DNA of 64,000 nucleotides from an uncultured Agathobaculum sp. (GTDB lineage: Bacteria > Bacillota > Clostridia > Oscillospirales > Butyricicoccaceae), in assembly GCA_944384725.1 (NCBI GenBank), contig CALWUJ010000009.1:1-64000 (forward strand), read 5' to 3'. How positions within the stretch are numbered: the first letter of the stretch is position 1; every line of letters starts with the position of its first letter. Of the stretch, positions 18,430 to 29,365 are shown one piece after another. Both the position numbers and the translations under genes were made by a program. The notes beneath the pieces were generated by a model. That model worked only from the letters and a program-made list of their open reading frames with translations, made no database searches and was not told the origin of the DNA.

Positions 18430-19333
18430 GCTTTGCGGTATCCTGCTGATGAACAAGCCGCAGGGGTTTACCTCGCATGATGTGGTAGCGAAACTCCGAG
18501 GTATTCTGCACACGCGGCGCATCGGTCACGGCGGCACGCTTGACCCGCTGGCGACCGGCGTGCTGCCGGTGTTTGTCGGCGGGGCGACCAAGGCGGCGGA
18601 TTTTGCCGCCGCGCAGGACAAGCAATACGTCGCGGGTTTTACACTCGGTTTTGAGACCGACACGCAGGACGTGACCGGCGAAGTGCTGCGCCGCAGCGGG
18701 CAAACTGCGACGCGCGAAGAGGTTGCGCAGGCGGCGGCGCACTTTTTGGGCGCGCAGCAGCAGGTGCCGCCGATGTATTCGGCGGTCAAGGTGAACGGAC
18801 AGAAGCTCTATGACCTCGCCCGCAAGGGCAAGGAGGTCGAGCGGCCCGCGCGTGATATTTTCGTGCGCGAAATGACGGTTACGGACTTTGACGAAGCATC
18901 CCAGAAGGGCACGCTGCGGCTCACCGTCAGCAAGGGCACCTATGTGCGCACGCTGGTGAATGACTTGGGTGCGTCACTCGGAACATTTGCCACGATGCAC
19001 AGTCTGGTGCGCACGCGCGCGGGTGCGTATCCGCTGGAACAGTGTCATTCGTTTGACGAGGTCGAGCGGGCGGCGCAGGACGGCGCGGTGCAGGAGTTGC
19101 TGCTGCCGGTGGACGGGCTGTTTGCCGAGCATCCTGCTGTCACGCTTAACGACGAGGGCGCGGAGCGCATCGCGCGCGGCGCGGTGGTGTTCCCGCGGCA
19201 GGCAGCAGGACTGCCGGAAACCGAGGGCGCGCTGTGCCGTGTTTATCATAACGACCACTTTCTCATGCTCGGACAGGTGCGCACGCTCGATAAGGGCGGG
19301 CTGGGCCTGTTCGTCTATAAGAATTTTAGATAA
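18416..19333 (+). CDS. truB: tRNA pseudouridine(55) synthase
   Basis: 305 residues from ATG 18416, overlapping nrnA by 14 bases, with the GCAGGAGCA ribosome-binding site inside nrnA. NKPQGFTSHDVV and the catalytic-aspartate motif GGTLDPLATGVLPV (about residue 44) are intact; a PUA-like C-terminal region follows. It converts U55 of tRNAs to pseudouridine. Confidence 0.96.
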   Translation: MQQSELCGILLMNKPQGFTSHDVVAKLRGILHTRRIGHGGTLDPLATGVLPVFVGGATKAADFAAAQDKQYVAGFTLGFETDTQDVTGEVLRRSGQTATREEVAQAAAHFLGAQQQVPPMYSAVKVNGQKLYDLARKGKEVERPARDIFVREMTVTDFDEASQKGTLRLTVSKGTYVRTLVNDLGASLGTFATMHSLVRTRAGAYPLEQCHSFDEVERAAQDGAVQELLLPVDGLFAEHPAVTLNDEGAERIARGAVVFPRQAAGLPETEGALCRVYHNDHFLMLGQVRTLDKGGLGLFVYKNFR

Positions 19334-19377
19334 AGAGTTGATCTGCTGATATGCAGGTTTCGGGAGGGGGAAACCCT

Positions 19378-20283
19378 ATGCAGGAATATCAAAAGCCGCG
19401 TGCGATCGCGCTGGGCTATTTTGACGGCGTCCATCTGGGGCATCAGGCTCTGATGGAGCGTGCAGTTGAGCGCGCAAAGCAAATCGGTGCCACGAGCGCG
19501 GTGTTCACGTTTGACGTACATCCGGATTCGGTCGTGCTGGGGCGGCAAGTGCCGCTGCTGACAGCCAACGCTTACCGCCGCGAGGAGATCAAAAAGCTCG
19601 GCGGCGTGGATGAAGTGATTTTCGGCCATTTTGATGAGCACATGCAGCATATGGATTGGCGCGATTTTATCCACAAAATGCTCATCGGGCAGTTCGGCGC
19701 GCGCTGGATCATTTCGGGCCGCAACAACCGTTTCGGCTATAAAGGACAAGGCAATGCCGAGGGCATGGCAGAGGAGTGCGAAAAGGCCGGGATCGGTTAT
19801 GACTGCATTGACGACGTTAAGGTGAACGGGATCGTGGTTTCCTCGACTTATATCCGCCAGCTGATTTCACAGGGCGATATGGAAGGCGCTGGGCGCTTCC
19901 TCGGCCATCCTTATACCGTGACCGGTGTGGTTGAGCATGGACGGCGCGTCGGCACGAGTGTGCTCAAGGTGCCGACGGTCAACCTTGCGCTGCCGCCGGA
20001 AATGGCACTGCCGCCCTATGGCGTATATGCGGCGCGCGTGCTGATTGGCGAGAAAAGCTATATTGCGGCGACCAACATCGGCATCAAGCCGACCTTTATG
20101 GACGGCGGCGCGCCGACGATCGAGCCGCATCTGCTCGACTTTGCGGGCGACCTGTACGGCAAGATGATCCATGTTGAGCTGCACAAGTTCCTGCGGCCGG
20201 AAAAACGGTTTGACTCAGCCGAGGCGCTGCGCGCCGCGATTGACGAGAACATAAAGCAGACGCGGGAATTTTTTGCAAAGTAA
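19378..20283 (+). CDS. ribF: bifunctional riboflavin kinase/FAD synthetase
   Basis: 301 residues from ATG 19378 behind GGGAGGGGG. The FAD-synthetase domain (1-180) has GYFDGVHLGHQAL and ISGRNNRFGYKGQG. The riboflavin-kinase domain (about 185-300) has GRRVGTSVLKVPTVNL, YGVYA and TNIGIKPTF. It makes FMN and FAD. Last gene of the rimP operon, followed by a terminator. Confidence 0.96.
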   Translation: MQEYQKPRAIALGYFDGVHLGHQALMERAVERAKQIGATSAVFTFDVHPDSVVLGRQVPLLTANAYRREEIKKLGGVDEVIFGHFDEHMQHMDWRDFIHKMLIGQFGARWIISGRNNRFGYKGQGNAEGMAEECEKAGIGYDCIDDVKVNGIVVSSTYIRQLISQGDMEGAGRFLGHPYTVTGVVEHGRRVGTSVLKVPTVNLALPPEMALPPYGVYAARVLIGEKSYIAATNIGIKPTFMDGGAPTIEPHLLDFAGDLYGKMIHVELHKFLRPEKRFDSAEALRAAIDENIKQTREFFAK

Positions 20284-20295
20284 ATGAGAGAGCGC

Positions 20296-20334
20296 AAACG
20301 GGCGGCATCCTCCGATGCCGCCCGTTTGGTTTAT
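20296..20334 (+). terminator. intrinsic terminator after ribF
   Basis: A 13-bp perfect stem (20296-20308 with 20315-20327), six-base loop and a T-rich 3' flank. Confidence 0.85.
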
Positions 20335-20740
20335 TGTCCTCGCAAGACAACGAGAAAGGGCTGCCCGTTATGGACAGCCCCGTGAAAGAGAATGGTATAA
20401 AGAGAAAAGGTAATGAGAAGATATCAGAAATATGGCGCGCAGTCTCAGTGAGATGCGCGGTGGGAAAAGGGATCGGCGTCAACATGGCGTGTGAGCGATC
20501 AACCTTGCTTTGATGATTTTATTATAGTGATTTTTGATAAAAATACAAGATATAATTTATTCAATATTTCTGAAAAATCCGGGCTGTTATTGTTGAATAT
20601 GAACATATATGGATTGCTGCATTAAGCAATATAGACAAACCGGGGAGAGGGATCAGGGAAAAAAGCGGTTGGACTGGTGACAGACGGGAACAATCGGACG
20701 GTTTCCTTCGTGTTGTTGGCAGAAAGGAGGATGGAGCAAG
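20335..20740 (+). promoter_or_regulatory. ribF-sigma gap with a possible ECF-type autoregulated promoter
   Basis: A GGGCTG/CAGCCC stem-loop at 20358-20380 is followed by AT-rich DNA with a poor sigma-A-like pair (GTGATT, 18 bases, TATAAT at about 20561). Near the sigma gene is GGAAC (20687-20691), a 17-base spacer and CGTG (20709-20712), the layout of ECF-sigma promoters, then AGAAAGGAGG and the sigma start at 20741. Autoregulation is inferred from this motif. No gene is seen in the gap. Confidence 0.4.
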
Positions 20741-21280
20741 ATGCAAACCAACCTGCGTTCGGACGCATTCCTGTGCGACGCGATAGAGCGCTGCGGTGAC
20801 GCGGTTTATCGGCTGGCACTTTGCCGGCTGGACAGCCGCGCGGATGCGGAGGACGTTTATCAGGAGGTGTTCCTGCGCCTGCTGCGCGACACGACCGATT
20901 TCCGCGATGACGAGCATTTGAAAGCATGGCTGCTGCGCGTGACGGTCAACTGCTGCAACGATCTGCGCCGCTCGGCATGGTTCCGGCACACCGCGCCGCT
21001 CGAAGCTGCGCCCGATGCCGCCGCGCCCTTGGCGGACAGCCATGATGAATTGTGGCAAGCTGTGCACGCGCTGCCAAATGACCTGCGGGTCGTGGTCTGG
21101 CTGCACTATGTCGAGGGATACGGTACAGACGAAATTGCGCCGCTGGTGGGATGCCGCCCTGCGACGGTGCGCACACGGCTGCACCGCGCCCGCAAAAAAC
21201 TGAGACTCGAACTGGAGGGAACTGACGATGAACAACCGGAACAACTGGAACCGACTGAAGGATATCAAAGCCCCCGATGA
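20741..21280 (+). CDS. ECF-type RNA polymerase sigma factor
   Basis: 179 residues: region 2 with LCRLDSRADAEDVYQEVFLRLL (about residues 25-46) and region 4 with LRVVVWLHYVEGYGTDEIAPL and the helix-turn-helix CRPATVRTRLHRARKKL. Such factors direct polymerase to envelope- or stress-response promoters and are held inactive by a cognate anti-sigma. The next gene overlaps its 3' end by 53 bases and encodes the likely partner. Confidence 0.9.
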   Translation: MQTNLRSDAFLCDAIERCGDAVYRLALCRLDSRADAEDVYQEVFLRLLRDTTDFRDDEHLKAWLLRVTVNCCNDLRRSAWFRHTAPLEAAPDAAAPLADSHDELWQAVHALPNDLRVVVWLHYVEGYGTDEIAPLVGCRPATVRTRLHRARKKLRLELEGTDDEQPEQLEPTEGYQSPR

Positions 21281-22160
21281 GCTGAAAGCACGTACCCTTG
21301 AAGCGGCGCGTCAGGCGCGCCGCGAGGAACAGCAAAGCGCACCGCAGCATCTGGCAGCTGCGCCGCGCCGCCGGTTCGGCATGGCAAAACGGATTTTGGC
21401 GGTGGCGTGTGCGTTCGGCGTGGTAGTCGGCGGCACGGCGGTCTGGAAAGCGCAGCAAAGCGGTCAGCCTGCGGCTGACGCGGTGGCGGAAACCGTCGCG
21501 CACTCGTTCGGCATCGTGGCCTATGCCGCAGATACGGGGGAGACGATGGAACCTAAGAACAGCAAAATCGTGTTCGATACTGCGTCGGGCGGCATGGACA
21601 GTGCAACCAAGGGCTTTTTCAGCGGCTGTCTGTTCAAGGTGACAGGTGATAATATTGAGACGGTCAGTGCGTCGATTGATAAAGGCGGATTGTATCGTGT
21701 TTCGCGCATGGATATTCAGGAATCCGATGCGGACGCTATCTTGCAGGGCACTTATCCGCCGACACAGGATGCCGATGACTTCCTGGTGCATGGATACGAC
21801 GATGGCGATTGGTGGGTGGAAGCAAGCTGGCATGTGGAAAATGGATTTGTAGAGCCGTATGCGTCCAACACTTGCTATGGACTCTGGGGAGAACCCAAGC
21901 CGGTCGATATGGTGCAGGAGGGCGATTTGCAGGATGCGTGGCAGACGCGCATCGACGAGTTTGACGGCGCGACCCTGACCGTCACGGTGACGTTCACCGA
22001 CGGTACGACCGACACCCAGACCCTCACCCTGCACACCGGCAAGTTGGCCTGTGAATATGTGGACGATGCGTATGGCCCGCAGCTGACCGGTGAGGTACTC
22101 ACCGACGAGCAGGCCGAAACACAGGCCTATGTTTACGGCATTTACGCAGAAATTGCATAA
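21228..22160 (+). CDS. putative membrane-anchored anti-sigma factor
   Basis: 310 residues. A cytoplasmic N-terminal part (1-52; NRLKDIKAPDELKARTLEAA) is followed by one membrane helix at about 55-73 and an outside domain rich in Thr/Asp with no motif I recognise. The arrangement matches regulators paired with ECF sigma factors. The start overlaps the sigma gene and sits behind GGAGGGAAC, so the pair is co-translated. The trigger sensed outside is unknown. Confidence 0.65.
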   Translation: MNNRNNWNRLKDIKAPDELKARTLEAARQARREEQQSAPQHLAAAPRRRFGMAKRILAVACAFGVVVGGTAVWKAQQSGQPAADAVAETVAHSFGIVAYAADTGETMEPKNSKIVFDTASGGMDSATKGFFSGCLFKVTGDNIETVSASIDKGGLYRVSRMDIQESDADAILQGTYPPTQDADDFLVHGYDDGDWWVEASWHVENGFVEPYASNTCYGLWGEPKPVDMVQEGDLQDAWQTRIDEFDGATLTVTVTFTDGTTDTQTLTLHTGKLACEYVDDAYGPQLTGEVLTDEQAETQAYVYGIYAEIA

Positions 22161-22169
22161 CAAGGTGTT

Positions 22170-22208
22170 ATTTTCCCCCGATCTTTTCCGATCGGGGGAT
22201 TTATTTTT
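22170..22208 (+). terminator. intrinsic terminator after the anti-sigma gene
   Basis: Nine-base-pair stem (22174-22182 with 22191-22199) followed by TTTATTTTT. Confidence 0.85.
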
Positions 22209-22229
22209 GCGAAAAAAGCGGCAAATGCC

Positions 22230-22258
22230 TTGAAAAATGTTCGCATATCGCCTAAAAT
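22230..22258 (+). promoter_or_regulatory. promoter of trmL-degV
   Basis: TTGAAA (22230-22235), 17-base spacer, TAAAAT (22253-22258). The trmL ATG is 30 bases downstream. Confidence 0.7.
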
Positions 22259-22288
22259 AGAGGAAGAATTGAGAATGAGGAGAAACAC

Positions 22289-22774
22289 ATGCTGCATATT
22301 GTTCTGGTCGAGCCGGAGATCCCGCAGAACACCGGCAACATCGCCCGCACCTGCGCGGCAACGGGCTGCGTGCTGCATCTGATCGAGCCGCTCGGCTTTG
22401 CAATCGACGATAAGCGGATGAAACGCGCAGGGCTGGATTACTGGCACCTGCTGGACGTCCGCATGTACAAAAACCTAAGCGAGTTTTTTGAGAAAAATCC
22501 AAACGGGCGCTATTTCTACGCGACCACCAAGGCGCCGCATGCCTACCACGAGGTGGAGTACCGCGACGGCGACTATCTGCTGTTCGGCAAGGAGACCAAG
22601 GGCCTGCCGGAAAGCCTGCTGATCGAGCATCCGGAACGGTGCGTGCGTATTCCGATGCGCGAGGGGGCGCGCAGCCTGAACCTGTCCAACTCGGTGGCGG
22701 TGATCGCGTTTGAAGCGCTGCGGCAGACCGGGTTTGAAAACCTCAGGCTGGCGGGGCCGTTCCCCAAAGGATAA
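22289..22774 (+). CDS. trmL: tRNA (cytidine/uridine-34 2'-O)-methyltransferase
   Basis: 161 residues, SPOUT-class trefoil-knot enzyme. VEPEIPQNTGNIARTCAATG, the SAM-loop FGKETKGLPESLL and IPMREGARSLNLSNSVAV are family motifs. It methylates the wobble ribose of tRNA-Leu species. It starts behind a GAGGAGA site and is followed ten bases later by a DegV gene. Confidence 0.93.
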   Translation: MLHIVLVEPEIPQNTGNIARTCAATGCVLHLIEPLGFAIDDKRMKRAGLDYWHLLDVRMYKNLSEFFEKNPNGRYFYATTKAPHAYHEVEYRDGDYLLFGKETKGLPESLLIEHPERCVRIPMREGARSLNLSNSVAVIAFEALRQTGFENLRLAGPFPKG

Positions 22775-22784
22775 GGAGAGAGAA

Positions 22785-23660
22785 ATGGAAAAGATACATA
22801 TTATGACCGACTCGTCTGCGGATATCCCGCAGGCGCTGGTGGAAAAACACGGGATCGAGATCGTCCCGATTACGCTTACGCATGAGGGGCGCGCGTTCCG
22901 CGAATACTATGACATCACAGCCGAGGAATACTGGAAGCTGCTGGAGAGCAGCCGGGAGATCCCGACGACCGCCATGGTCACGCCGACGGTATTTCTGGAT
23001 TCCTATCGGCGCGCGGCGGAGCGCGGCTGCACGCACTATCTGGGCGTGCTGATCAACGCAAACGGCTCGGGCACTTATCAGGCGGCGTGTCTGGCGCGCG
23101 ATATGTTCCGCGAGGAGGCGGACAGCGCGATGCAGATCGAGCTGTTTGACTCCGCCACCTATACCTATATTTATGGGCACATTGTGGTGATGGCGGCTGA
23201 GCTGCGCGATCAGGGCGACAGCTTTGACGCGATCTGCGGTGTGGTAAAAAGTCGGCTGAACCGCGTGGAGGCATTCCTCGGCGTGTACAGCCTGACGCAT
23301 CTCAAAAAATCCGGCCGCATTTCGGGCGGTGCGGCGTTCGTCGGTGAGGCGCTTGGCCTCAAGCCGATCAGCCATGTCTATGATGGCGCGGTCAAGGTGT
23401 GCGACAAGGTGCGCGGGGAAAAGGCGCTGGTCAGCGGCATGATCCGTAAGGTATCGGGCCGCGTGGTGCAGCCGGAGAAACAAACCGCCCTGCTGCTCTA
23501 TGGCGATGTCCCGGCGGCGCGCATTGACGAGTTGGAAAAACGCCTGCGCACAGAAATCGGTTTCAGAAGCGTGCTGCGCAGCCCGATCGGGCCTTCTGTC
23601 ATCACCAATACCGGCCCGCAGGCGCTGGCAGTTGCGTTCTATGGACAGGCGCGCAGCTGA
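22785..23660 (+). CDS. DegV family fatty-acid-binding protein
   Basis: 291 residues from ATG 22785 (AAGGAGAG upstream). MTDSSADIPQALVEKHGIEIVPI is the family N-terminus, and TTAMVTPTVF and HLKKSGRISGGAA are the lipid-pocket motifs. Related FakB proteins present fatty acids to the kinase FakA. No fakA lies nearby, so the substrate route is inferred from family. Confidence 0.88.
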   Translation: MEKIHIMTDSSADIPQALVEKHGIEIVPITLTHEGRAFREYYDITAEEYWKLLESSREIPTTAMVTPTVFLDSYRRAAERGCTHYLGVLINANGSGTYQAACLARDMFREEADSAMQIELFDSATYTYIYGHIVVMAAELRDQGDSFDAICGVVKSRLNRVEAFLGVYSLTHLKKSGRISGGAAFVGEALGLKPISHVYDGAVKVCDKVRGEKALVSGMIRKVSGRVVQPEKQTALLLYGDVPAARIDELEKRLRTEIGFRSVLRSPIGPSVITNTGPQALAVAFYGQARS

Positions 23661-23760
23661 GGTCAATTGGTCATATTGTTTAATATTTCACAATTATTTC
23701 CGGCAAAACGCAAAAATCCTCTAAAAGAGAACGGAAAGACAAGGTTTTTCACAATTTGGC

Positions 23761-23789
23761 TTGCGAATCACAGGAGAAACGAGTATAAT
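23761..23789 (+). promoter_or_regulatory. promoter of the glycolytic block
   Basis: TTGCGA (23761-23766), 17-base spacer, TATAAT (23784-23789), about 90 bases before pgk. The 120 bases upstream, after degV, are AT-rich with no gene. Confidence 0.7.
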
Positions 23790-23880
23790 TTTGTAATGGA
23801 AACGGAATTCTTTTTATGGGAAGGCCGGAAATTTGCTCCGTATCGCTAACTTTTACATTCAGAAAGGGAGAGGGATATTT

Positions 23881-25071
23881 ATGCAGTATAACAAGAAGAG
23901 CGTGGAAGACATCGACGTAAACGGCAAGAAGGTTATCGTTCGCTGCGATTTCAACGTTCCGCAGGATGAGAACGGCAACATCACCGACGACAAGCGCATC
24001 CGCGCATCGCTCGAAACCATCAAGTACCTGCTGGATCACAATGCGGCTGTGATCCTGTGCTCGCACCTCGGCCGTCCGAAGGGCGAAGTTAATATGAAGT
24101 ATTCGCTCGCACCGGTCGCTAAGCGCCTGGGCGAGCTGCTGGGTCAGGAAGTCAAGCTGGCTGCTGACGTTGTCGGCGAGAGCGCAAAGAAGCTCGCTGC
24201 TGAAGTTAAGCCGGGCGAGGCTGTCCTGCTCGAGAACGTCCGCTTTGAGAAGGGCGAAACCAAGAACGATCCCGCACTGGCTAAGGCATTCGCTGACATG
24301 GCGGAGATCTTCGTCAACGACGCATTCGGCACGTCCCACCGTGCACATGCTTCCACCGCTGGCATTGCTGACTACCTGCCGGCTGTCTGCGGCTTCCTGA
24401 TCAACAAGGAAATCTCCATCATGGGCAAGGCTCTGTCTGACCCGGCTCGTCCGTTCGTTGCTATTCTGGGCGGCGCAAAGGTTTCCGATAAGATCAACGT
24501 CATCAACAACCTGATCGACAAGTGCGACACCGTTATCATCGGCGGCGGCATGGCTTACACCTTCTCCAAGGCGCAGGGCGGCAAGATCGGCACTTCGCTG
24601 TGCGAGGATGACAAGATCGATCTGGCACTCGGCCTGATCAAGAAGGCGGAAGAAAAGGGCGTTAAGCTCCTGCTGCCGGTTGACACCGTTTGCGGCGACC
24701 ACTTCGGCGCGGACGCAGAGCCGGTTGTTTACGAAGCTGGCCAGCTGCCGGACAACATGATGGGCATGGACATCGGCCCGAAGACCGTTGCGCTGTTCTC
24801 TGACGCTGTCAAGAACGCGGGCACGGTTGTCTGGAACGGCCCGATGGGCGTCTTTGAGTTCGACACCTTCGCTGTCGGCACCAAGGAAGTTGCCAAGGCA
24901 ATCGCAGCTTCCGGTGCGGTTTCCATCATCGGCGGCGGCGACTCCGCAGCTGCGGTTGAGAAGCTGGGCTTTGCGGACAAGATGACCCACATCTCCACCG
25001 GTGGCGGCGCTTCTCTCGAGTTCCTCGAGGGTCTGGAGCTGCCCGGCATTGCTTGCCTGCAGGACAAGTAA
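23881..25071 (+). CDS. pgk: phosphoglycerate kinase
   Basis: 396 residues from ATG 23881 (GAAAGGGAGAGGG upstream). [16 protein letters not shown], the hinge [16 protein letters not shown] and the nucleotide-binding [13 protein letters not shown] are all present. It makes ATP from 1,3-bisphosphoglycerate. Codon use is strongly biased, as expected for a highly expressed gene. Confidence 0.98.
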   Translation: MQYNKKSVEDIDVNGKKVIVRCDFNVPQDENGNITDDKRIRASLETIKYLLDHNAAVILCSHLGRPKGEVNMKYSLAPVAKRLGELLGQEVKLAADVVGESAKKLAAEVKPGEAVLLENVRFEKGETKNDPALAKAFADMAEIFVNDAFGTSHRAHASTAGIADYLPAVCGFLINKEISIMGKALSDPARPFVAILGGAKVSDKINVINNLIDKCDTVIIGGGMAYTFSKAQGGKIGTSLCEDDKIDLALGLIKKAEEKGVKLLLPVDTVCGDHFGADAEPVVYEAGQLPDNMMGMDIGPKTVALFSDAVKNAGTVVWNGPMGVFEFDTFAVGTKEVAKAIAASGAVSIIGGGDSAAAVEKLGFADKMTHISTGGGASLEFLEGLELPGIACLQDK

Positions 25072-25124
25072 TTTGCGCAATTTGCGCGAAAATGTGCCTT
25101 ATACCGGGGCTTTCCGTGCCCCGC

Positions 25125-25184
25125 TATAATACATATTGATCAGGACGGATACGCCGTCGAAAATTTGAAAGGGGTAAAACCAAA
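25125..25184 (+). promoter_or_regulatory. possible internal promoter before tpiA
   Basis: TATAAT at 25125-25130 follows a GGGGC/GCCCC stem-loop (about 25106-25122). No good -35 is visible at the right distance, so the promoter is only possible. Confidence 0.35.
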
Positions 25185-25955
25185 ATGAATCGCAGATACC
25201 GTAAGACCATCATCGCCGGCAACTGGAAGATGAACAAGACGCCGAGCGAAGCAAAGGCCCTCATCGAAGAGATGAAGCCCCTGCTCTCCAAGACCAAGTG
25301 GTGCGAGATGGTTCTTTGCGTGCCGTTTACCGATATTCAGGCTGCTGTCAAGGCTGCCAAGGGCTCCAAGATTGCCATCGGTGCGGAAAATATGCACTTT
25401 GAGAAGTCCGGTGCGTTCACGGGCGAGATCTCTGCCGATATGCTCAAGGAACTGGGCGTCAAGTATGTGATTATCGGCCACTCTGAGCGCCGCCAGTACT
25501 TCAACGAAACCGACGAAGCTTGCAACAAGAAGGTTCTGGTTGCATTGGAGAACGGCCTGCGTCCGATCCTGTGCGTTGGCGAGAGCCTGACCGAGCGCGA
25601 GCAGGATGTGACCATGGAGGTTATCCGCAAGCAGATCAAGATCGCGCTGCAGGGCGTTGCTGTAGAGGATGTTAAGAAGGTTGTTATCGCTTACGAGCCG
25701 ATCTGGGCGATCGGCACCGGCAAGACCGCGACCGCTGAGCAGGCGGGCGAGGTCTGCGGCGCAATCCGTGACTGCCTGCGCGAGAAGTATGGCGCGCGTG
25801 CAGCCCGCGGCATCACCATCCAGTACGGTGGTTCGATGAACGCCAAGAACGCAGCCGAGCTGCTGGCTCAGCCGGATGTTGACGGCGGCCTGATCGGCGG
25901 CGCCTCCCTGAAGAGCGCTGACTTCGCGACCATCGTTGAAGCAGCCAATCAATAA
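25185..25955 (+). CDS. tpiA: triosephosphate isomerase
   Basis: 256 residues, TIM barrel. GNWKMN (catalytic Lys), GHSERRQ (catalytic His), [15 protein letters not shown] (catalytic Glu and loop 6) and the phosphate-binding GGSMNAKN are intact. It interconverts dihydroxyacetone phosphate and glyceraldehyde 3-phosphate. AAAGGGG precedes the ATG. Confidence 0.98.
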   Translation: MNRRYRKTIIAGNWKMNKTPSEAKALIEEMKPLLSKTKWCEMVLCVPFTDIQAAVKAAKGSKIAIGAENMHFEKSGAFTGEISADMLKELGVKYVIIGHSERRQYFNETDEACNKKVLVALENGLRPILCVGESLTEREQDVTMEVIRKQIKIALQGVAVEDVKKVVIAYEPIWAIGTGKTATAEQAGEVCGAIRDCLREKYGARAARGITIQYGGSMNAKNAAELLAQPDVDGGLIGGASLKSADFATIVEAANQ

Positions 25956-26062
25956 GATAAGATTACGGTGAGGGTTTACTCCCCGCGCCGTGCGTGCGGG
26001 AGGGGACATCGGAAACATCGTTGTCCCCTTTCGTCCGCTCTTGTAAAGGAGTAAGTAAGAGT

Positions 26063-27793
26063 ATGAAAAAGCAAAATGTGCCGAGCAAGGCAGCAGCCGA
26101 AGAGGTAAAGACTGCGGTGCAGCCTGCGGCCAAGGAAGAAACGACCAAGGCTGCCGCTCCGGCGGTGGAAGCCAAGGTCGAGGAAAAGCCTGCGGCGAAA
26201 AAGACGGCTGCTGCCAAAAAGACGACGGCCGCAAAAAAGACCACGACCCGCAAGGCGGCTGACAAGAAGGCGGACGAGCCCAAGAAGCCGACCGCGCTGA
26301 TCATCATGGACGGCTTCGGCCATCGCGATGAGAAAAAGGGTAACGCGATCGAGGCGGCAAACACCCCGAACCTCGACCGTATCTTCAAGGAGAACCCGTT
26401 GGTTTATATCGGCGCTTCCGGTCTGGACGTTGGTCTGCCGGACGGCCAGATGGGCAACTCCGAGGTCGGCCATACCAACATCGGTGCGGGCCGCATCGTC
26501 TATCAGGAGCTGACCCGTATCACCAAGTCCATTCAGGACGGCGATTTCTTCTCGAACGAAGCGCTGATGAGCGCAATCAACCAGTGCAAGTGGTTTGATT
26601 CCACGCTGCATATCTTCGGCCTGCTGTCCGACGGCGGCGTACACTCGCATATCGACCACATGTTCGCGCTGCTCGAGCTGGCGCGCCGCAATGGTCTGCG
26701 CAAGGTATGCTTCCACTGCTTCATGGACGGCCGTGATACGCCCCCGCAGTCCGGTATCGAGTATATCGACCGCCTGCAGAACAAGATCGATACGCTGGAG
26801 CTTGGCTGTATCGCCACGATCTCCGGCCGTTACTACGCGATGGACCGCGACAAGCGCTGGGACCGCGTAGAAAAGGCATATCAGGCAATCGCTGAGGGCA
26901 TCGGCGAGCATGCGGCTTCCGCACACGAGGCGATGCAGAAGTCCTATGACGCAGGCGTTACCGACGAGTTCGTTGTTCCGGTCATCGTGACCGAGGGCGC
27001 GACCGTCAAGGACGACGACGCGATCATCTTTGCAAACTTCCGTCCCGACCGCGCGCGTGAGATCACCCGTGCGTTCGTTGACCACGAGTTTGACGGCTTC
27101 AAGCGTCAGCGCCGCAACATCCACTATGTCTGCATGACGCAGTATGATGCGACCATCGCGGGCGTGGAAGTTGCCTTCAAGCCGCAGAGCCTGAAGAACA
27201 CCTTCGGCGAGTATATCTCGGACAAGGGCCTGACCCAGCTGCGCATCGCAGAGACCGAGAAGTACGCGCACGTCACCTTCTTCTTTAACGGCGGCGTAGA
27301 GAAGGAATATCCGGGCGAGGATCGCGCACTGATCCCGTCTCCCAAGGTGGCAACCTATGACCTCCAGCCGGAGATGAGCGAGCCTGCTGTGACCGAGGAG
27401 TGCGTAAAGCGCATTCTGTCCGGCAAGTACGACGTGATCGTGCTGAACTTTGCTAACTGCGATATGGTCGGCCACACCGGCGTGTTCGATGCTGCCGTTA
27501 AGGCGATCGAAGCGACCGATGACGGTGTCGGCAAGGTAGTGGACGCTATCCTCAAGATGGGCGGCCAGTGCCTGATCACCGCTGACCATGGCAACGTTGA
27601 CCAGATGCTCGATGCAGACGGTGTAACGCCGTTCACCGCACACTCGACCAACCCGGTGCCGCTCGTTATGGTCGGCCATGAGGGTAAGCTTGCCGAGGGC
27701 GGCGTGCTGGCAGATCTGGCGCCGACGCTGCTGGAAATGATGGGCCTGCCGCAGCCGGAGGAAATGACCGGCCACAGCCTGCTCGTCAAGTAA
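26063..27793 (+). CDS. gpmI: cofactor-independent phosphoglycerate mutase with Ala/Lys-rich N-terminal tail
   Basis: 576 residues from ATG 26063 (AAAGGAG upstream). The catalytic part starts at about residue 73 (TALIIMDGFG, Mn ligand Asp) and holds QMGNSEVGHTNIGAGR (catalytic Ser), DGRDTPP, ADHGN and AHSTNPVP; it is of normal length (about 505). The first 72 residues are almost only Ala, Lys, Thr, Glu and Pro with repeated AAKKT blocks, like histone-H1 or HU tails, and do not belong to the family. The longer in-frame start at 25994 is unsupported. It interconverts 3- and 2-phosphoglycerate. Confidence 0.95.
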   Translation: MKKQNVPSKAAAEEVKTAVQPAAKEETTKAAAPAVEAKVEEKPAAKKTAAAKKTTAAKKTTTRKAADKKADEPKKPTALIIMDGFGHRDEKKGNAIEAANTPNLDRIFKENPLVYIGASGLDVGLPDGQMGNSEVGHTNIGAGRIVYQELTRITKSIQDGDFFSNEALMSAINQCKWFDSTLHIFGLLSDGGVHSHIDHMFALLELARRNGLRKVCFHCFMDGRDTPPQSGIEYIDRLQNKIDTLELGCIATISGRYYAMDRDKRWDRVEKAYQAIAEGIGEHAASAHEAMQKSYDAGVTDEFVVPVIVTEGATVKDDDAIIFANFRPDRAREITRAFVDHEFDGFKRQRRNIHYVCMTQYDATIAGVEVAFKPQSLKNTFGEYISDKGLTQLRIAETEKYAHVTFFFNGGVEKEYPGEDRALIPSPKVATYDLQPEMSEPAVTEECVKRILSGKYDVIVLNFANCDMVGHTGVFDAAVKAIEATDDGVGKVVDAILKMGGQCLITADHGNVDQMLDADGVTPFTAHSTNPVPLVMVGHEGKLAEGGVLADLAPTLLEMMGLPQPEEMTGHSLLVK

Positions 27794-27823
27794 ACTATTG
27801 CGTATCCCCAAATTTTCAAATAA

Positions 27824-29158
<1,335 letters not shown>

Positions 29159-29178
29159 GCATCCGTTTCAGCTGATAA

Positions 29179-29214
29179 AAAAGCCGTTCATCGAGAGATG
29201 AACGGCTTTTTCTT
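29179..29214 (+). terminator. intrinsic terminator after eno
   Basis: A 13-bp perfect stem (29180-29192 with 29197-29209), GAGA loop and a TTTTTCTTT tail. Confidence 0.92.
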
Positions 29215-29330
29215 TGTCTCTAAAAGCGGCTGAGAGGGTCGAATTAGGATGTTTTTCCGCGAAAAACGAAACATAAAGCGGAAATATGGAACATATAAGA
29301 AAAAATACTAGTATTTGTAAAGGAAAAGTA

Positions 29331-29359
29331 TTGACCTAAGAATGGTGCTGTGCTAATAT
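29331..29359 (+). promoter_or_regulatory. strong promoter with no downstream gene
   Basis: TTGACC (29331-29336), 17-base spacer, TAATAT (29354-29359). Nothing coding follows on this strand before the terminator at 29456. The flanking DNA (29215-29508) is AT-rich, unlike the chromosome around it. Confidence 0.75.
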
Positions 29360-29365
29360 ATATAC

